The notes beneath the pieces are model-generated. The model was not told where the DNA came from. It saw nothing but the letters and a program-made list of their open reading frames with translations, and did no database searches. A stretch of 64,000 nucleotides of DNA from Aeromonas australiensis (lineage in GTDB: Bacteria > Pseudomonadota > Gammaproteobacteria > Enterobacterales > Aeromonadaceae). The translations under genes were made by a program, and so were the position numbers. Where the stretch lies: positions 62,001 through 126,000 of the forward strand of contig NZ_CDDH01000069.1 of the NCBI RefSeq assembly GCF_000819725.1. The letters run 5' to 3'. Shown piece after piece: positions 53,454 through 62,428 of the stretch (position 1 is its first letter; each line of letters starts with the position of its first letter).

Positions 53454-54569
53454 ATGTTTCGATTAGGGTTCATCATTAATCCGGTCGCCGGGATTGGCGG
53501 CGCAGTGGGGCTCAAGGGCAGTGACGGTGTCGTGGCCGAGGCGCTGGCCCGAGGTGCCGTGCCCAAAGCGCAGGAAAGGGCGCGGCAAGCCTTGTTGCCA
53601 CTGTGCGATCTGGAGACTTCGTTCGAGCTGCTGACGGTGGCTGGAGAGATGGGGGAGACGGTGGCCCGCGAGCTGGGACTGCCCTGTCGGGTTATCTATC
53701 AACCGGCTGGGGAGGGTACCTCGGCTGATGATACCCGCCACGCTGCCGAGCTGATGCGCGAAACCGGGGTCGATCTGCTGCTGTTTGCCGGTGGCGATGG
53801 TACGGCGCGCGATATCTTCGCCGCGGTGGGGGAGTCCTGCCATGTGCTGGGTATCCCGGCGGGATGCAAGATCCACTCCGGCGTCTATGGGGTGACCCCG
53901 GCCGCCAGTGGGCGGGTAGTGGCGCGGATGATTGCCGGTGAACTGCTCAGCCTGATCGATGCAGAGGTGCGCGACATCGACGAGGAGGCGTTTCGGTTAG
54001 GCAAGGTACGGGCCCGCCATTACGGCCAGCTGAAGGTGCCCGGCGATCTGCGTTACGTACAGGCGGTCAAGCAGGGGGGCAAGGAGTCAGAAGAGCTGGT
54101 GCTGGCGGATCTCGCCGCCGGTGTGGTGGAGCAGATGGAGCCCGACACCCTCTATCTGATGGGCTCTGGCAGCACGGTGGCGGCCTGCATGGCAGAGCTG
54201 GGCCTGGAAAATACCTTGCTCGGTGTGGATCTGGTGGAAAACGGCCGACTTATCGGGCAGGATCTGTGCGCCGCCGAGATCCTGACCCGGATCCGCGGCC
54301 GTCACTGCCGACTGATCATGACCCTGATAGGCGGACAGGGACATCTGTTCGGGCGCGGAAATCAGCAATTGAGTCCTGAGGTGATTCGGTGTGTCGGGCT
54401 GGACAATATCCAGATAGTGGCAACCAAAGCCAAGCTTGCCGCCCTCGCGGGCAGGCCGCTGCTGGTGGATACCGATGATCCGCAATTAAACCGGGCGTTG
54501 CGTGGTTATCTGCGAATAACCACGGGATACAAGGATCAGGTCATCTACCCGGTGGCCAACCCGGAATAG
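53454..54569 (+). CDS. ATP-NAD kinase family protein (AcoX-like)
   Basis: From the ATG at 53454 (AAGGGAGG upstream) the protein is 371 aa. It shows FIINPVAGIGGAVGLKGSD and the nucleotide-binding LLLFAGGDGTARDI, then GIPAGCKIHSGVY. These are features of the larger NAD-kinase-like group that includes AcoX, distinct from housekeeping NadK. The substrate is not known. It follows the yfiRNB genes after 194 bp without a recognised function in common. Confidence 0.82.
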   Translation: MFRLGFIINPVAGIGGAVGLKGSDGVVAEALARGAVPKAQERARQALLPLCDLETSFELLTVAGEMGETVARELGLPCRVIYQPAGEGTSADDTRHAAELMRETGVDLLLFAGGDGTARDIFAAVGESCHVLGIPAGCKIHSGVYGVTPAASGRVVARMIAGELLSLIDAEVRDIDEEAFRLGKVRARHYGQLKVPGDLRYVQAVKQGGKESEELVLADLAAGVVEQMEPDTLYLMGSGSTVAACMAELGLENTLLGVDLVENGRLIGQDLCAAEILTRIRGRHCRLIMTLIGGQGHLFGRGNQQLSPEVIRCVGLDNIQIVATKAKLAALAGRPLLVDTDDPQLNRALRGYLRITTGYKDQVIYPVANPE

Positions 54570-54579
54570 GACGCCAAGG

Positions 54580-54678
54580 ATGCTGCTGGCCTGGCGCCAG
54601 AGAGCCGCAATCAACCGGATTGCGGTTCCACTCCCCGAATTATTTCGCCGGTTACGCCGGCAACTGAGGCTGCGTTAA
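54580..54678 (+). CDS. Possible small basic ORF directly before yfcL
   Basis: A 32-codon frame (MLLAWRQRAAINRIAVPLPE then an Arg-rich end) runs from ATG at 54580 to TAA immediately before the yfcL ATG (TAAATG). A modest AAGG lies too close to the start to be a good site. The perfect stop-start abutment suggests coupling, but no homology is known to me. Confidence 0.3.
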   Translation: MLLAWRQRAAINRIAVPLPELFRRLRRQLRLR

Positions 54679-54957
54679 ATGACGATTCATGAATTTGAAC
54701 ATAAGTTGTTGGAACTGATCGACAGCATGGTGGCCACGGCGACCGATGATGAGCTGTTTGCGGGGGGGTACCTGAGAGGTCACATCTCATTGGCAGTAGC
54801 CCGAGCCGAGCTGGAAGGCAAGACCTTGGTGCGGGACGTCAAGAGCTATGTGCTGCGCAGCCTCAACGAGGCGATTTTGCAAGGTGAGCTCTCCGAGCAG
54901 GATGAGACCCTGGTACAGGCAATGTGGATTCGTTTGCAGCAAGATGCAGAAGCTTGA
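54679..54957 (+). CDS. yfcL: YfcL family protein
   Basis: The 92-aa protein matches E. coli YfcL in length and in its core (LIDSMVATATDDELFAGGYLRGHISLAVA). It is soluble and helical; function is not established. Confidence 0.9.
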   Translation: MTIHEFEHKLLELIDSMVATATDDELFAGGYLRGHISLAVARAELEGKTLVRDVKSYVLRSLNEAILQGELSEQDETLVQAMWIRLQQDAEA

Positions 54958-55055
54958 TCAAAAACACATTTCACACTGAACGTTGAGTTTATGCTTTCCC
55001 TGAAGTTACTGAAAGGTTAATAATGAGTTTCGCCTTTTGTTTCAGGGATTAAACT

Positions 55056-56720
55056 ATGGCTTCTTCATCACGTATTGCGAATAAACTGCCGCTCGAGATG
55101 CTCTATCACTGGGAGCAGCAGTGTCCGGACCGCACCTACCTGCGTCAAACCATCAACCGCGAATATATCGATTTCACTTGGGGTGAGGTTGCCGATGAAG
55201 CGCGGCGGATGGTGACAGCCCTACGTCATTTGGGGCTGGTGCCAGGTGACAAGGTGGCACTGCTCTCCAAAAACTGTGCCCAGTGGTTTATTGCCGATTT
55301 GGCGATGCAGATGGGACAGTATGTGAGTGTTCCTATCTATCCCACCGCCAACGTCGACACTATCGAGTACGTGCTGCGCCACAGCGAGGCCAAGGCGATC
55401 TTCGTCGGCAAGCTGGATGACTGGAAGAGCCAGGAAGCGGGCGTGCCAGCGGATCTATTACGCATCGCCATGCCCTATGACACCATGCCGGCGGCCCATC
55501 AGTGGGACGATCTGCTGGAGGCTCACGAGCCTATCCCTGACAGTCCGGTGCAGGCCCCCGACTCACTATTGAGCCTGGTCTATACCTCCGGCAGTACCGG
55601 CAAACCGAAAGGGGCCATGCTGAGCGTCGAGCGTTACGCCTGGTCGTGTGAAAAACTGGTGGAGACCGTGAGCCTGACCCAGGCCGATCGGGGTTTTTCC
55701 TATCTGCCACTGGCCCACATCACCGAGCGGGTTTACATCTACGGTGGCAGCCTCTATGGCGGTGCCACTATCGCTTTCCCTGAATCCCTCGATACCTTTA
55801 TCGATGATGTCAAACGCTGTCGCCCCACCGTATTTATCTCGGTGCCACGGCTGTGGGCCATGTTCCGCATCAAGATCCACGAGAAGTTGCCACAAAATAC
55901 GTTGGCGCTGCTGCTCAAGATCCCGCTGATCTCCTGTCTTATCAAAAGCAAGTTACAAAAAGGGCTTGGACTGGATCAGGCGCGGGTGCTGGGTTGTGGC
56001 TCGGCACCTGTCTCCCCTGCGCTGCTGCAGTGGTATCTGAGCATCGGCCTCAAGATCACCGAAGCCTGGGGCATGACCGAGAACCATGCCTACTCCACCA
56101 TCAACTATCCGTTCCGTGCCGACAAGATTGGCACCGTCGGCAAGGCGGGACCCGGAGTGACTATCAGGATCTCCGACGAGGGGGAGGTTCTCTGCCGCTG
56201 CGAGGGGATGATGCTGGGTTACTACAAGGATCCCGAGCACAGTGCTGAGGCCATCGATGCCGATGGTTGGCTGCACACCGGCGATATGGGCAAGCTGGAC
56301 AAGGAGGGTTACCTCACCATTACCGGTCGGATGAAGGATGTGTTCAAGACTGCCAAGGGTAAATATGTGGCACCGGTGCCCATCGAAGGGCTGCTGGGTC
56401 AGGAGCCCATCATCGAGCAGCTTTGCGTGATTGGCTATGGCATGCCCCAACCCGTTGCGCTGGTGCAACTGGCTGAAAGTGCTATGAATGGCAATCGGGA
56501 GGAGGTCAATGCCAGGCTGGAAGCAGCGCGGGTACGGGTCAATGATAAGCTGGAGTCCCATGCCAGAATTCGTGGCATTCTGGTGGTGAAGACCCCCTGG
56601 AATATCGAAAATGGCGTGCTGACCCCCACCATGAAGATCAAGCGTCACCTACTGGAGCAAAAATATGCTCATGTCGGGGATCGCTGGCCCTCATCGCAAG
56701 TGGTGGTGTGGGAGGAGTAA
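55056..56720 (+). CDS. AMP-dependent acyl-CoA synthetase/ligase
   Basis: The 554-aa protein activates a carboxylic acid, most likely a fatty acid, through an acyl-AMP. Motifs are complete: P-loop VYTSGSTGKPKGAM near 180, AWGMTENHAYST, GWLHTGDMGKL and ITGRMKDVFKTAKGKYVAP. The LPLAHITERV segment and KTAKGKYVAP are shared with long-chain acyl-CoA synthetases (FadD15/ACSL-like). Exact chain length cannot be told. It is monocistronic. Confidence 0.9.
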   Translation: MASSSRIANKLPLEMLYHWEQQCPDRTYLRQTINREYIDFTWGEVADEARRMVTALRHLGLVPGDKVALLSKNCAQWFIADLAMQMGQYVSVPIYPTANVDTIEYVLRHSEAKAIFVGKLDDWKSQEAGVPADLLRIAMPYDTMPAAHQWDDLLEAHEPIPDSPVQAPDSLLSLVYTSGSTGKPKGAMLSVERYAWSCEKLVETVSLTQADRGFSYLPLAHITERVYIYGGSLYGGATIAFPESLDTFIDDVKRCRPTVFISVPRLWAMFRIKIHEKLPQNTLALLLKIPLISCLIKSKLQKGLGLDQARVLGCGSAPVSPALLQWYLSIGLKITEAWGMTENHAYSTINYPFRADKIGTVGKAGPGVTIRISDEGEVLCRCEGMMLGYYKDPEHSAEAIDADGWLHTGDMGKLDKEGYLTITGRMKDVFKTAKGKYVAPVPIEGLLGQEPIIEQLCVIGYGMPQPVALVQLAESAMNGNREEVNARLEAARVRVNDKLESHARIRGILVVKTPWNIENGVLTPTMKIKRHLLEQKYAHVGDRWPSSQVVVWEE

Positions 56721-56747
56721 ACCCCTTTCCCTCGCTGGCGATATAAA

Positions 56748-56784
56748 ACAACAGCGGCCCTTGATGGGCCGCTGTTGTGTTTGG
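56748..56784 (+). terminator. Terminator after the acyl-CoA synthetase
   Basis: A 13-bp perfect stem (ACAACAGCGGCCC and complement) with a 5-nt loop, followed by GTTTG. Confidence 0.85.
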
Positions 56785-56834
56785 GGCATCTCACTCGTTG
56801 CCATTTGGCGGGCAAGTGAGATGCGTGCTCCAGG

Positions 56835-57998
56835 TTAGATCTGCGCCAGGGCGGCGGCCAGATCGGCAATCAGATCATCCGCATCTTCCACCCCGATGCT
56901 GAAGCGGATCAGGTCATCATTGACCCCGGCGGCGAGGCGGCTCGCCTCGTCCATGGCGGCGTGGGTGGTACTGGCCGGGTGGCATGCCAGACTCTCCAAA
57001 TCCCCCAGGCTCACCGCCTGCACGAACAGTTGCAGGTTGTCGAGCAGGGTGGCGCAGCGTTCAAACCCTCCTTCAAGTTCAATGCTGACCATGCCGCCAA
57101 AGCCGCTGGCGAAGGCGCCGAGGGCATCGTGGCCCGGATGGTTGGCAAGTCCCGGGTAGATCACCTTCTTCACCGCCGGATGGGCCACCAGAAACTCGGC
57201 CACTTTCTGGGCATTGTGCAGGTGGGCATCCATCCGCAGCGGCAGGGTCTTGACCCCGCGCTGCAGCAGGTAGGCCTCCTGCGGGCCGATGGGAGAACCG
57301 ATATGCTTGAGGGCCACGGTGCGGATCGATTTCATCAGGGCGTGAGAGCCCGCCACCACCCCGGCGATGATGTCGCCGTGACCGCCCAGGTACTTGGTGC
57401 CGCTGTGCATGACGATGTCGATGCCAAGCTCCAGCGGGCGCAGCAGATAGGGGGTGAGGAAGGTGTTGTCACACACTGTGATGGCGCCCACCTTGCGGGC
57501 AGCTTCCACCACTACCCGCGGATCCACCACCTTGAGGGTGGGGTTGGTCAGGGTTTCGAACAGTACCACCTTGGTGGCGGGGCGGATGTTGGCCAGCAGA
57601 TCCCGATCGCTCTCGTAGGCGGTGACCTTGATGCCGGCGCGGCTGAAAGTCTGCTTGAGAAACGCATCGGTACCGCCGTAGAGGGGGCCGATATAGGCCA
57701 CCTCATCGCCGCTGTCGGCCAGGGCATACATGATGGCGCTGACCGCTGCCATGCCGCTCGCCACCACCAGCGCCTCGTCGGCCCCTTCCAGTGCAGCCAG
57801 TTTCTGCTCCAGCTCGGCGGTGGTGGGGTTGCCAAAGCGGCTGTAGATAAAGCCGGGGGCCTGACCTGCAAAGCGCTCCTTGCCCGCCTGGGCGTTGAAG
57901 TAGCTGAAGGTGCTGCTCTGGTAGAGCGGGGTGGTGAGGGCGCCGGTCTGGGGGTCGATCCGCTGGCCGCTGTGCACGCTCATGGTCTTGAATTTCAT
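56835..57998 (-). CDS. PLP-dependent trans-sulfuration-family lyase (methionine or cystathionine gamma-lyase type)
   Basis: From the ATG at 57998 (GGAGC upstream) the protein is 387 aa. It is a Cys/Met-metabolism PLP enzyme: LTTPLYQSSTF, YSRFGNPTT, CDNTFLTPYLLRPLELG and the PLP lysine in MHSGTKYLGGHGD (Lys202). The loop IGPLYGGTDAF has Gly109 where authentic methionine gamma-lyase has its signature cysteine (Cys116 in P. putida); cystathionine gamma-lyases have Gly there. Methionine degradation is thus uncertain; a cystathionine- or homocysteine-type activity is possible. The 2OG oxygenase gene lies just upstream on the same strand. Confidence 0.88.
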   Translation of the reverse strand: MKFKTMSVHSGQRIDPQTGALTTPLYQSSTFSYFNAQAGKERFAGQAPGFIYSRFGNPTTAELEQKLAALEGADEALVVASGMAAVSAIMYALADSGDEVAYIGPLYGGTDAFLKQTFSRAGIKVTAYESDRDLLANIRPATKVVLFETLTNPTLKVVDPRVVVEAARKVGAITVCDNTFLTPYLLRPLELGIDIVMHSGTKYLGGHGDIIAGVVAGSHALMKSIRTVALKHIGSPIGPQEAYLLQRGVKTLPLRMDAHLHNAQKVAEFLVAHPAVKKVIYPGLANHPGHDALGAFASGFGGMVSIELEGGFERCATLLDNLQLFVQAVSLGDLESLACHPASTTHAAMDEASRLAAGVNDDLIRFSIGVEDADDLIADLAAALAQI

Positions 57999-58012
57999 CG
58001 TGTTGCTCCGTG

Positions 58013-58116
58013 ATGGCCAGGCTCTGGCCATGACTTGTTTTGTTGTTCGTGGTTTGCTTGTTGTTTTTGTCAGCGCGGGTATGTGCATGCGGCTTATGGC
58101 TTATGCATATACCCGC
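58013..58116 (-). promoter_or_regulatory. Two hairpins between the oxygenase and lyase genes
   Basis: The 137-bp gap holds two inverted repeats. One has ATGGCCAG and its complement (58013-58020 with 58024-58031), just before the lyase ribosome site. The other has 14-bp arms with one mismatch (58075-58088 with 58103-58116, GCGGGTAT...). Neither is followed by a T run on the minus strand, so they are not simple terminators; they may tune lyase expression. Confidence 0.5.
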
Positions 58117-58135
58117 CTGCGGATCTTTGCGCTGC

Positions 58136-59173
58136 TCAGGCTGGCATCGCTTCGCGTTCAGTGCGCGGAAGGCGAGCGAGTTCTCCATAGTGACGGGCCG
58201 CCACATCCGGGTGGGAGCGCACTCGCCCTTTGAGCACGTTCTCCCCCACCTGATAGAAGAGCGGGTTGGTCGGGTCACTCTCGGGCCCTTGCGCCTGCGT
58301 TGCCAGCTCGGGGGAGAGGCTGAGCAGGGGCACGGTGGCATCGAGTCGCGCCGCCATAAAGAAGGCGCAGGAGAGGCGCGATACCCCGGGTGGCGGGCTC
58401 ACCACCCGGTGCAGGGTGGCCTTGAGATAGCCGTTGGAGGCGAGCTCCAGCAGCTCGCCGATATTGAGCACCAGGGCACCCGGCAGGGGCGGCGCCGAGA
58501 TCCAGCCGTCGGCCGTCTCCACCTCAAGCCCCGAATGATGGTCCTGCATCACCAGGGTCAGGTAGCCGGGATCCTTGTGGGCACCCACCCCCTGACTGCT
58601 GCCGCCCGCCTCTTGCTCCGGGTAGTGAATCAGCTTCATATGCTGGTAGGGGGCGCCGCGGATGCTGTCATCAAACACGTTGGCTGGTTGCTCCAGCACC
58701 TCGGCAAAAGCGGCCAGCAGGGTGAGGGTGATATCGCTCAGTCGATCCTGCCACGCCAGCAGATGGGTTTTCATCTCGGGCAGGGCGGTTGGCCACTGGT
58801 TGGGGCCGAGCAGCCGCTGCCAGGGTTCACGGATCAGGGCCGCAGGCAGAGCTTGCGCCTCGTTCATCATATCGAACTGCTCCCGCAGATCCGGCCGCTG
58901 GCGGGTCAGCTCGGCACCAACCCGGTTGTAGCCCCGAAAGTGGGGGGAGTGCACCATCTGCACCGCCAGCTTCTCCTGCTGGGGCAGGGCGAAGAAGCGG
59001 GCCGCCAGCGCCAGGGTTTCCTGCTGCTCTTCCTCGCTCAGGCCATGGCCGATCAGATAGAAAAAGCCCACCTCACGGGCCGCCCTGCCAAGGGTGGCCA
59101 GCATCTGGCGACGGGTCTCGGGGGCGCCGTCGAGGGCGGCGAGATCGATGATCGGCAGTGGTGAATGTTCCAT
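58136..59173 (-). CDS. 2-oxoglutarate/Fe(II)-dependent oxygenase, isopenicillin-N-synthase family
   Basis: The protein starts at 59173 (GAGGAGGT upstream) and is 345 aa. The N-terminal LPIIDLAALDG and GFFYLIGHGL are the DIOX_N signature. The iron ligands are His and Asp in GVGAHKDPGYLTL and a His in KATLHRVVSPP. The Arg/Ser of RLSC binds 2-oxoglutarate. Substrate unknown. Sharing a strand and likely an operon with a trans-sulfuration-type lyase suggests a sulfur or amino-acid role. Confidence 0.87.
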   Translation of the reverse strand: MEHSPLPIIDLAALDGAPETRRQMLATLGRAAREVGFFYLIGHGLSEEEQQETLALAARFFALPQQEKLAVQMVHSPHFRGYNRVGAELTRQRPDLREQFDMMNEAQALPAALIREPWQRLLGPNQWPTALPEMKTHLLAWQDRLSDITLTLLAAFAEVLEQPANVFDDSIRGAPYQHMKLIHYPEQEAGGSSQGVGAHKDPGYLTLVMQDHHSGLEVETADGWISAPPLPGALVLNIGELLELASNGYLKATLHRVVSPPPGVSRLSCAFFMAARLDATVPLLSLSPELATQAQGPESDPTNPLFYQVGENVLKGRVRSHPDVAARHYGELARLPRTEREAMPA

Positions 59174-59601
59174 GTGCACCTCCTCACTGGCCAGGGGCGG
59201 GATGCAGCCCTCACACCTGACATGAAAACGACAACGCCCTGACCGATGAATCGGCCAATGCCCTGTTGCCAGGGATGGCGCCATTTGGATTGAGGGAGAT
59301 GCTACTGTTCGGTGTTATAAGACGGAAACAACAAATTATTCTTAGTTATATACAAAATTCGAAATGGAATTCGGCACCTGATGGGCTGACGGTTTTTTGC
59401 GCAGCCATTGCGGGGTAAAGGGGAAATGTTGAGGGGGAGAGTGATAACCAGAAGCAAGCTACCAGCGGCAAAAATGACCAAAACAGAAAATGGCCAAAAC
59501 AGAAGGGAGGCGGATGCCTCCCTTCTGGTTGAGCGGGTGTTCACCTGACCGGGTGCGCAGGCGAGTGACCGCGCATTCTGGCCTTAACCGCCTGCTGGCT
59601 C
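59174..59601. other. Gene-free gap with a terminator hairpin
   Basis: About 430 bp with no credible gene. A perfect 12-bp stem (59500-59511 with 59516-59527, CAGAAGGGAGGC) followed by T-rich sequence on the minus strand would terminate the oxidoreductase gene at 59602. The A/T-rich part near 59300-59360 probably holds the promoter of the oxygenase gene. An 80-codon minus frame at 59302-59544 has no ribosome site or coding character. Confidence 0.55.
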
Positions 59602-60240
59602 TCAGTAACCCAGAGTAAAGCGCTGGCGCAGGTGAGCCGGTTTTTCCATCTCATTCAGCACACCATCGGCCAGATCACTGGCGGTGATCCCGGCAGGCTG
59701 TTCGCCACTGAAGAGCACCTGGTCGCTACCCAGTCGATAGCCACCACGCTTCTCGCCCGGCTCCAGGAATACCGGGGGAGAGACAAAGCGCCAGTCGAGG
59801 GCGGTTTCACGGCGCAGAGCAGTGAGACCGTCGCGGGCCGCCAGCGCTCCCTGTTTCCACTCGGCCGGAAACTCCGGGGTATCCACCAGTTGCACGCCGG
59901 GGGCGACCTCCAGACTGCCGGCACCACCCACAACCAGCAGCCAGCTATTGGCCGCTTTGGCTGCTGCGACAATCGCGTTAGCGCCCTTGAGGTACTGGTC
60001 GTAGATATCCGGGGTGGCCCAGCCCGGGTTGTAGGCGCTGATCACCCGATCGTGCCCCTTGAGCACCTCGGCCAATGCCTGCGGGTTTTGGGCATCCACC
60101 GCCACGGCGGTGACCTGCGGATGGGCGGCCACCTTGCTGACATCGCGGACGATGGCGGTGACCTGATGGCCGCGGCTGACGGCCTCGTTCAGGATGGCTG
60201 AACCGACAAAACCGCTGGCACCGATCAGGGCAATCTTCAT
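59602..60240 (-). CDS. NAD(P)-binding oxidoreductase, NmrA/SDR-like
   Basis: The 212-aa protein has an N-terminal Rossmann motif IALIGASGFVGSAIL and VVGGAGSLEVAPG in the middle. These are typical of atypical short-chain dehydrogenase (NmrA/YwnB-like) proteins, often quinone- or redox-stress-linked. The substrate is unknown. It is divergent from a LysR gene with 101 bp between the starts, so control by that regulator is likely. Confidence 0.87.
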   Translation of the reverse strand: MKIALIGASGFVGSAILNEAVSRGHQVTAIVRDVSKVAAHPQVTAVAVDAQNPQALAEVLKGHDRVISAYNPGWATPDIYDQYLKGANAIVAAAKAANSWLLVVGGAGSLEVAPGVQLVDTPEFPAEWKQGALAARDGLTALRRETALDWRFVSPPVFLEPGEKRGGYRLGSDQVLFSGEQPAGITASDLADGVLNEMEKPAHLRQRFTLGY

Positions 60241-60341
60241 GGGGAACTCTCCTTCACTGTTGGAATGGGGCTATCCTACGCCGCCATTTATGATTTAATA
60301 ATCACCTCAAAAATGCATTCACTTATAAGCTGGATTTAATA

Positions 60342-61223
60342 ATGGAACAGCTCAGACGTTACGCCATCTTCGCCGCCGTGGTGGACGCGGGTAGCATGAC
60401 AGGGGCGGCCAAATCCCTTGGCATGACCCCCTCTGCCGTCAGTCAGCATATCAGCCAGCTCGAAAGCCTGCTCGGACTGCCCCTGCTCCATCGCTCCACC
60501 CGTCGCCTCAGTCTGACCGAGGCGGGAGAGGTGGTGTGGCAAGGGTGCCGGGCGTTGCAGCAGACCCTGAGCGAGACCGAGCTGCGCCTCTCCGAGGTGC
60601 GCGACGCCCTGCTCGGTGAAGTGCGGATCACCGCCCCGGTGGGGATGGCGGGCCAACCGCTGGCGCTGGCCCTCTCGCCGTTGTTGCAGGCCCACCCTGG
60701 CCTCACCATCCAGATCATCGCCGATGACGAAAAACGAGACCTGATTGCCGAACGGATCGACGTGGCGCTGCGGGTCGGCACCTTGCCTGACTCGACTCTG
60801 GTGGCCCGCAAACTGGGGCAAACCCGGATGCTGCTCTGCGCTGCCCCTACCTATCTGGCGCGCAAGGGGACGCCGCGTACACCCGCCGATCTGGCCACCC
60901 ACGACTGGCTCTGCGGCGAGATGCTGGGCAACGGTTTGCTGCTGCAGGATGAAAAGGGGGGCGAGCACAGGGTGAGGTTCAAAGCCAAGGTGCTCTGCAA
61001 CAATGTGTTGCCCCTGCGCCAGTTTGCGCTGGCAGGGCAGGGGATCTCGCTGCAACCAGAGGGGGAGATTGGCGAGGATCTGGCGCAGGGGCGTCTGCTG
61101 GAACTGCTGCCCGGTTTTCGGGTGGCGCCGATGGAGATCCACGCCATCACGCCGCAGCGGGAGATCCCGGAGAAGGTGCGGCGGGTGGTGGAGGCGCTGC
61201 GTGCCTATTTCGGGGCAGCTTGA
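60342..61223 (+). CDS. LysR-type regulator divergent from the oxidoreductase gene
   Basis: The 293-aa protein has the LysR winged helix (AAKSLGMTPSAVSQHISQLESLLG) and a C-terminal effector domain of the CrgA/AaeR-like branch. It probably controls the divergent oxidoreductase. Its 3' end is 7 bp from the convergent metR stop. Confidence 0.88.
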   Translation: MEQLRRYAIFAAVVDAGSMTGAAKSLGMTPSAVSQHISQLESLLGLPLLHRSTRRLSLTEAGEVVWQGCRALQQTLSETELRLSEVRDALLGEVRITAPVGMAGQPLALALSPLLQAHPGLTIQIIADDEKRDLIAERIDVALRVGTLPDSTLVARKLGQTRMLLCAAPTYLARKGTPRTPADLATHDWLCGEMLGNGLLLQDEKGGEHRVRFKAKVLCNNVLPLRQFALAGQGISLQPEGEIGEDLAQGRLLELLPGFRVAPMEIHAITPQREIPEKVRRVVEALRAYFGAA

Positions 61224-61230
61224 ATGGCAT

Positions 61231-62136
61231 TCAGGCCATCTTGTCGCGAATGCGTTCGAACAGGCTCTGCAGGCAGGCTTGATCCCGATCGGCGGCCCGC
61301 ACCGCGCCATACATATGGCGACGGATACCAATCCCCAGCGGCCTGGCCTCAAGCAAGCCCTGGCGCACGAACTCGTCACTGGCCCAGCGCGGCAGGGCGG
61401 CTACCCCGAGCCCGGCGGCGGCCATCTGCAGCATCACCGAGGTGTTGTCTACCGGCTTGCAGCGGGCGGGCTCCACCCCGGCGGGCTGCAAAAAGCGGCT
61501 GAAGATATCCATGCGGCTGCGCTCTACCGGATAGACCAGCAGCACCTCCGCCCCCAGATCGCCTGGCTCGATGCGACTCTGGTGGCAGAGGGGATGATCC
61601 GGCGCCATCACCAGAGTCAGATCAAAGGCAAACAGCGGCTCGAAGTGGAGATCGCCGCGGGCCTGAACGTCCGAGGTGAGCAGCAGGTCGAGCTGGCCGC
61701 CGAGCAGGGCATTGATGGCATCAAAGCCCGGCACCGACTCCACTTCCAGATCCACGCCGGGCCACTGGCGGCGAAAATCGGGCAACAGCGGCAGCAGCCA
61801 CTGGATGCAACTGTGGCAATCGAGAGCCAGATGCAGCCTGCCCGCCTCACCGCTCTGCAGGGCCTGCAGCTGTTTCTCGGTCTGGGCCAGGGCGGGCAGT
61901 ACCTGACGGGCGAGAGCGAGCAGCTGGCTGCCTGCCGCGGTCAGCACCAGCGGGCGGCTTTTGCGCAGGTAGAGCTCCAGATTGAGGCGGGTCTCCAGCT
62001 CTTTGAGCTGGTGGGAGAGGGCGGACTGGGTGAGGTTGAGGGTCAGCGCCGCACCGGCCAGCGAACCCTGCTCGGCCAGCGCGCTCAATGTTTTCAAATG
62101 CTTGATCTCTATCCCTGCATTGCTTGGCACTGCCAT
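61231..62136 (-). CDS. metR: Methionine regulator MetR
   Basis: MetR, with homocysteine as co-effector, activates metE and metH. The 301-aa LysR protein matches E. coli MetR at key points: IEIKHLKTLSALAEQGSLA, QSALSHQLKELE, LDCHSCIQWLLPLL and LLVYPVERSRMDIF. It is divergent from metE with a MetR box between, the classical arrangement. Confidence 0.95.
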   Translation of the reverse strand: MAVPSNAGIEIKHLKTLSALAEQGSLAGAALTLNLTQSALSHQLKELETRLNLELYLRKSRPLVLTAAGSQLLALARQVLPALAQTEKQLQALQSGEAGRLHLALDCHSCIQWLLPLLPDFRRQWPGVDLEVESVPGFDAINALLGGQLDLLLTSDVQARGDLHFEPLFAFDLTLVMAPDHPLCHQSRIEPGDLGAEVLLVYPVERSRMDIFSRFLQPAGVEPARCKPVDNTSVMLQMAAAGLGVAALPRWASDEFVRQGLLEARPLGIGIRRHMYGAVRAADRDQACLQSLFERIRDKMA

Positions 62137-62291
62137 AAGATGGCTCCTTGTGAGATTGCGTATGGCGCTGATAATGCTGTCGGCGCGGCCTGACCTTTAG
62201 CCTCAGCCTCCTGCGGTCTTGCTGCTGCGCTTCTTAACACATGTAAAAACGGGCCTCTGTATCCTCGCGGTGAACCTGTTCGGTGGTCAGT

Positions 62292-62326
62292 TGAGGATTA
62301 TTTGAGAGCCACTTGAAGAGGATTCA
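62292..62326. promoter_or_regulatory. MetR operator(s) between metR and metE
   Basis: TGAA-GAGGA-TTCA (62314-62326) is a perfect MetR box (TGAA-N5-TTCA). A degenerate second box, TGAG-GATTA-TTTG (62292-62304), lies 22 bp upstream, matching the two-site pattern of the E. coli metE-metR region. A further inverted repeat (CTGGATG at 62371-62377 with CATCCAG at 62385-62391) lies nearer metE. Confidence 0.75.
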
Positions 62327-62428
62327 ATAGCCAGCGTCACCTTATCTTGTCATTTTGGATGTGTAAACATCTGGATGGCTAAATCATCCAGTTTCCCATC
62401 AGATGAATGAGCATAAGGAAATGAACCT

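Noticed and set aside
59302..59544. 80-codon minus-strand frame with a hydrophobic stretch
   Set aside because: It spans a terminator hairpin and the oxygenase promoter region and has no ribosome site.
62137..62428. Cobalamin riboswitch upstream of metE
   Set aside because: I see no B12-box sequence; the region instead holds MetR boxes and is too short for the full aptamer plus promoter.
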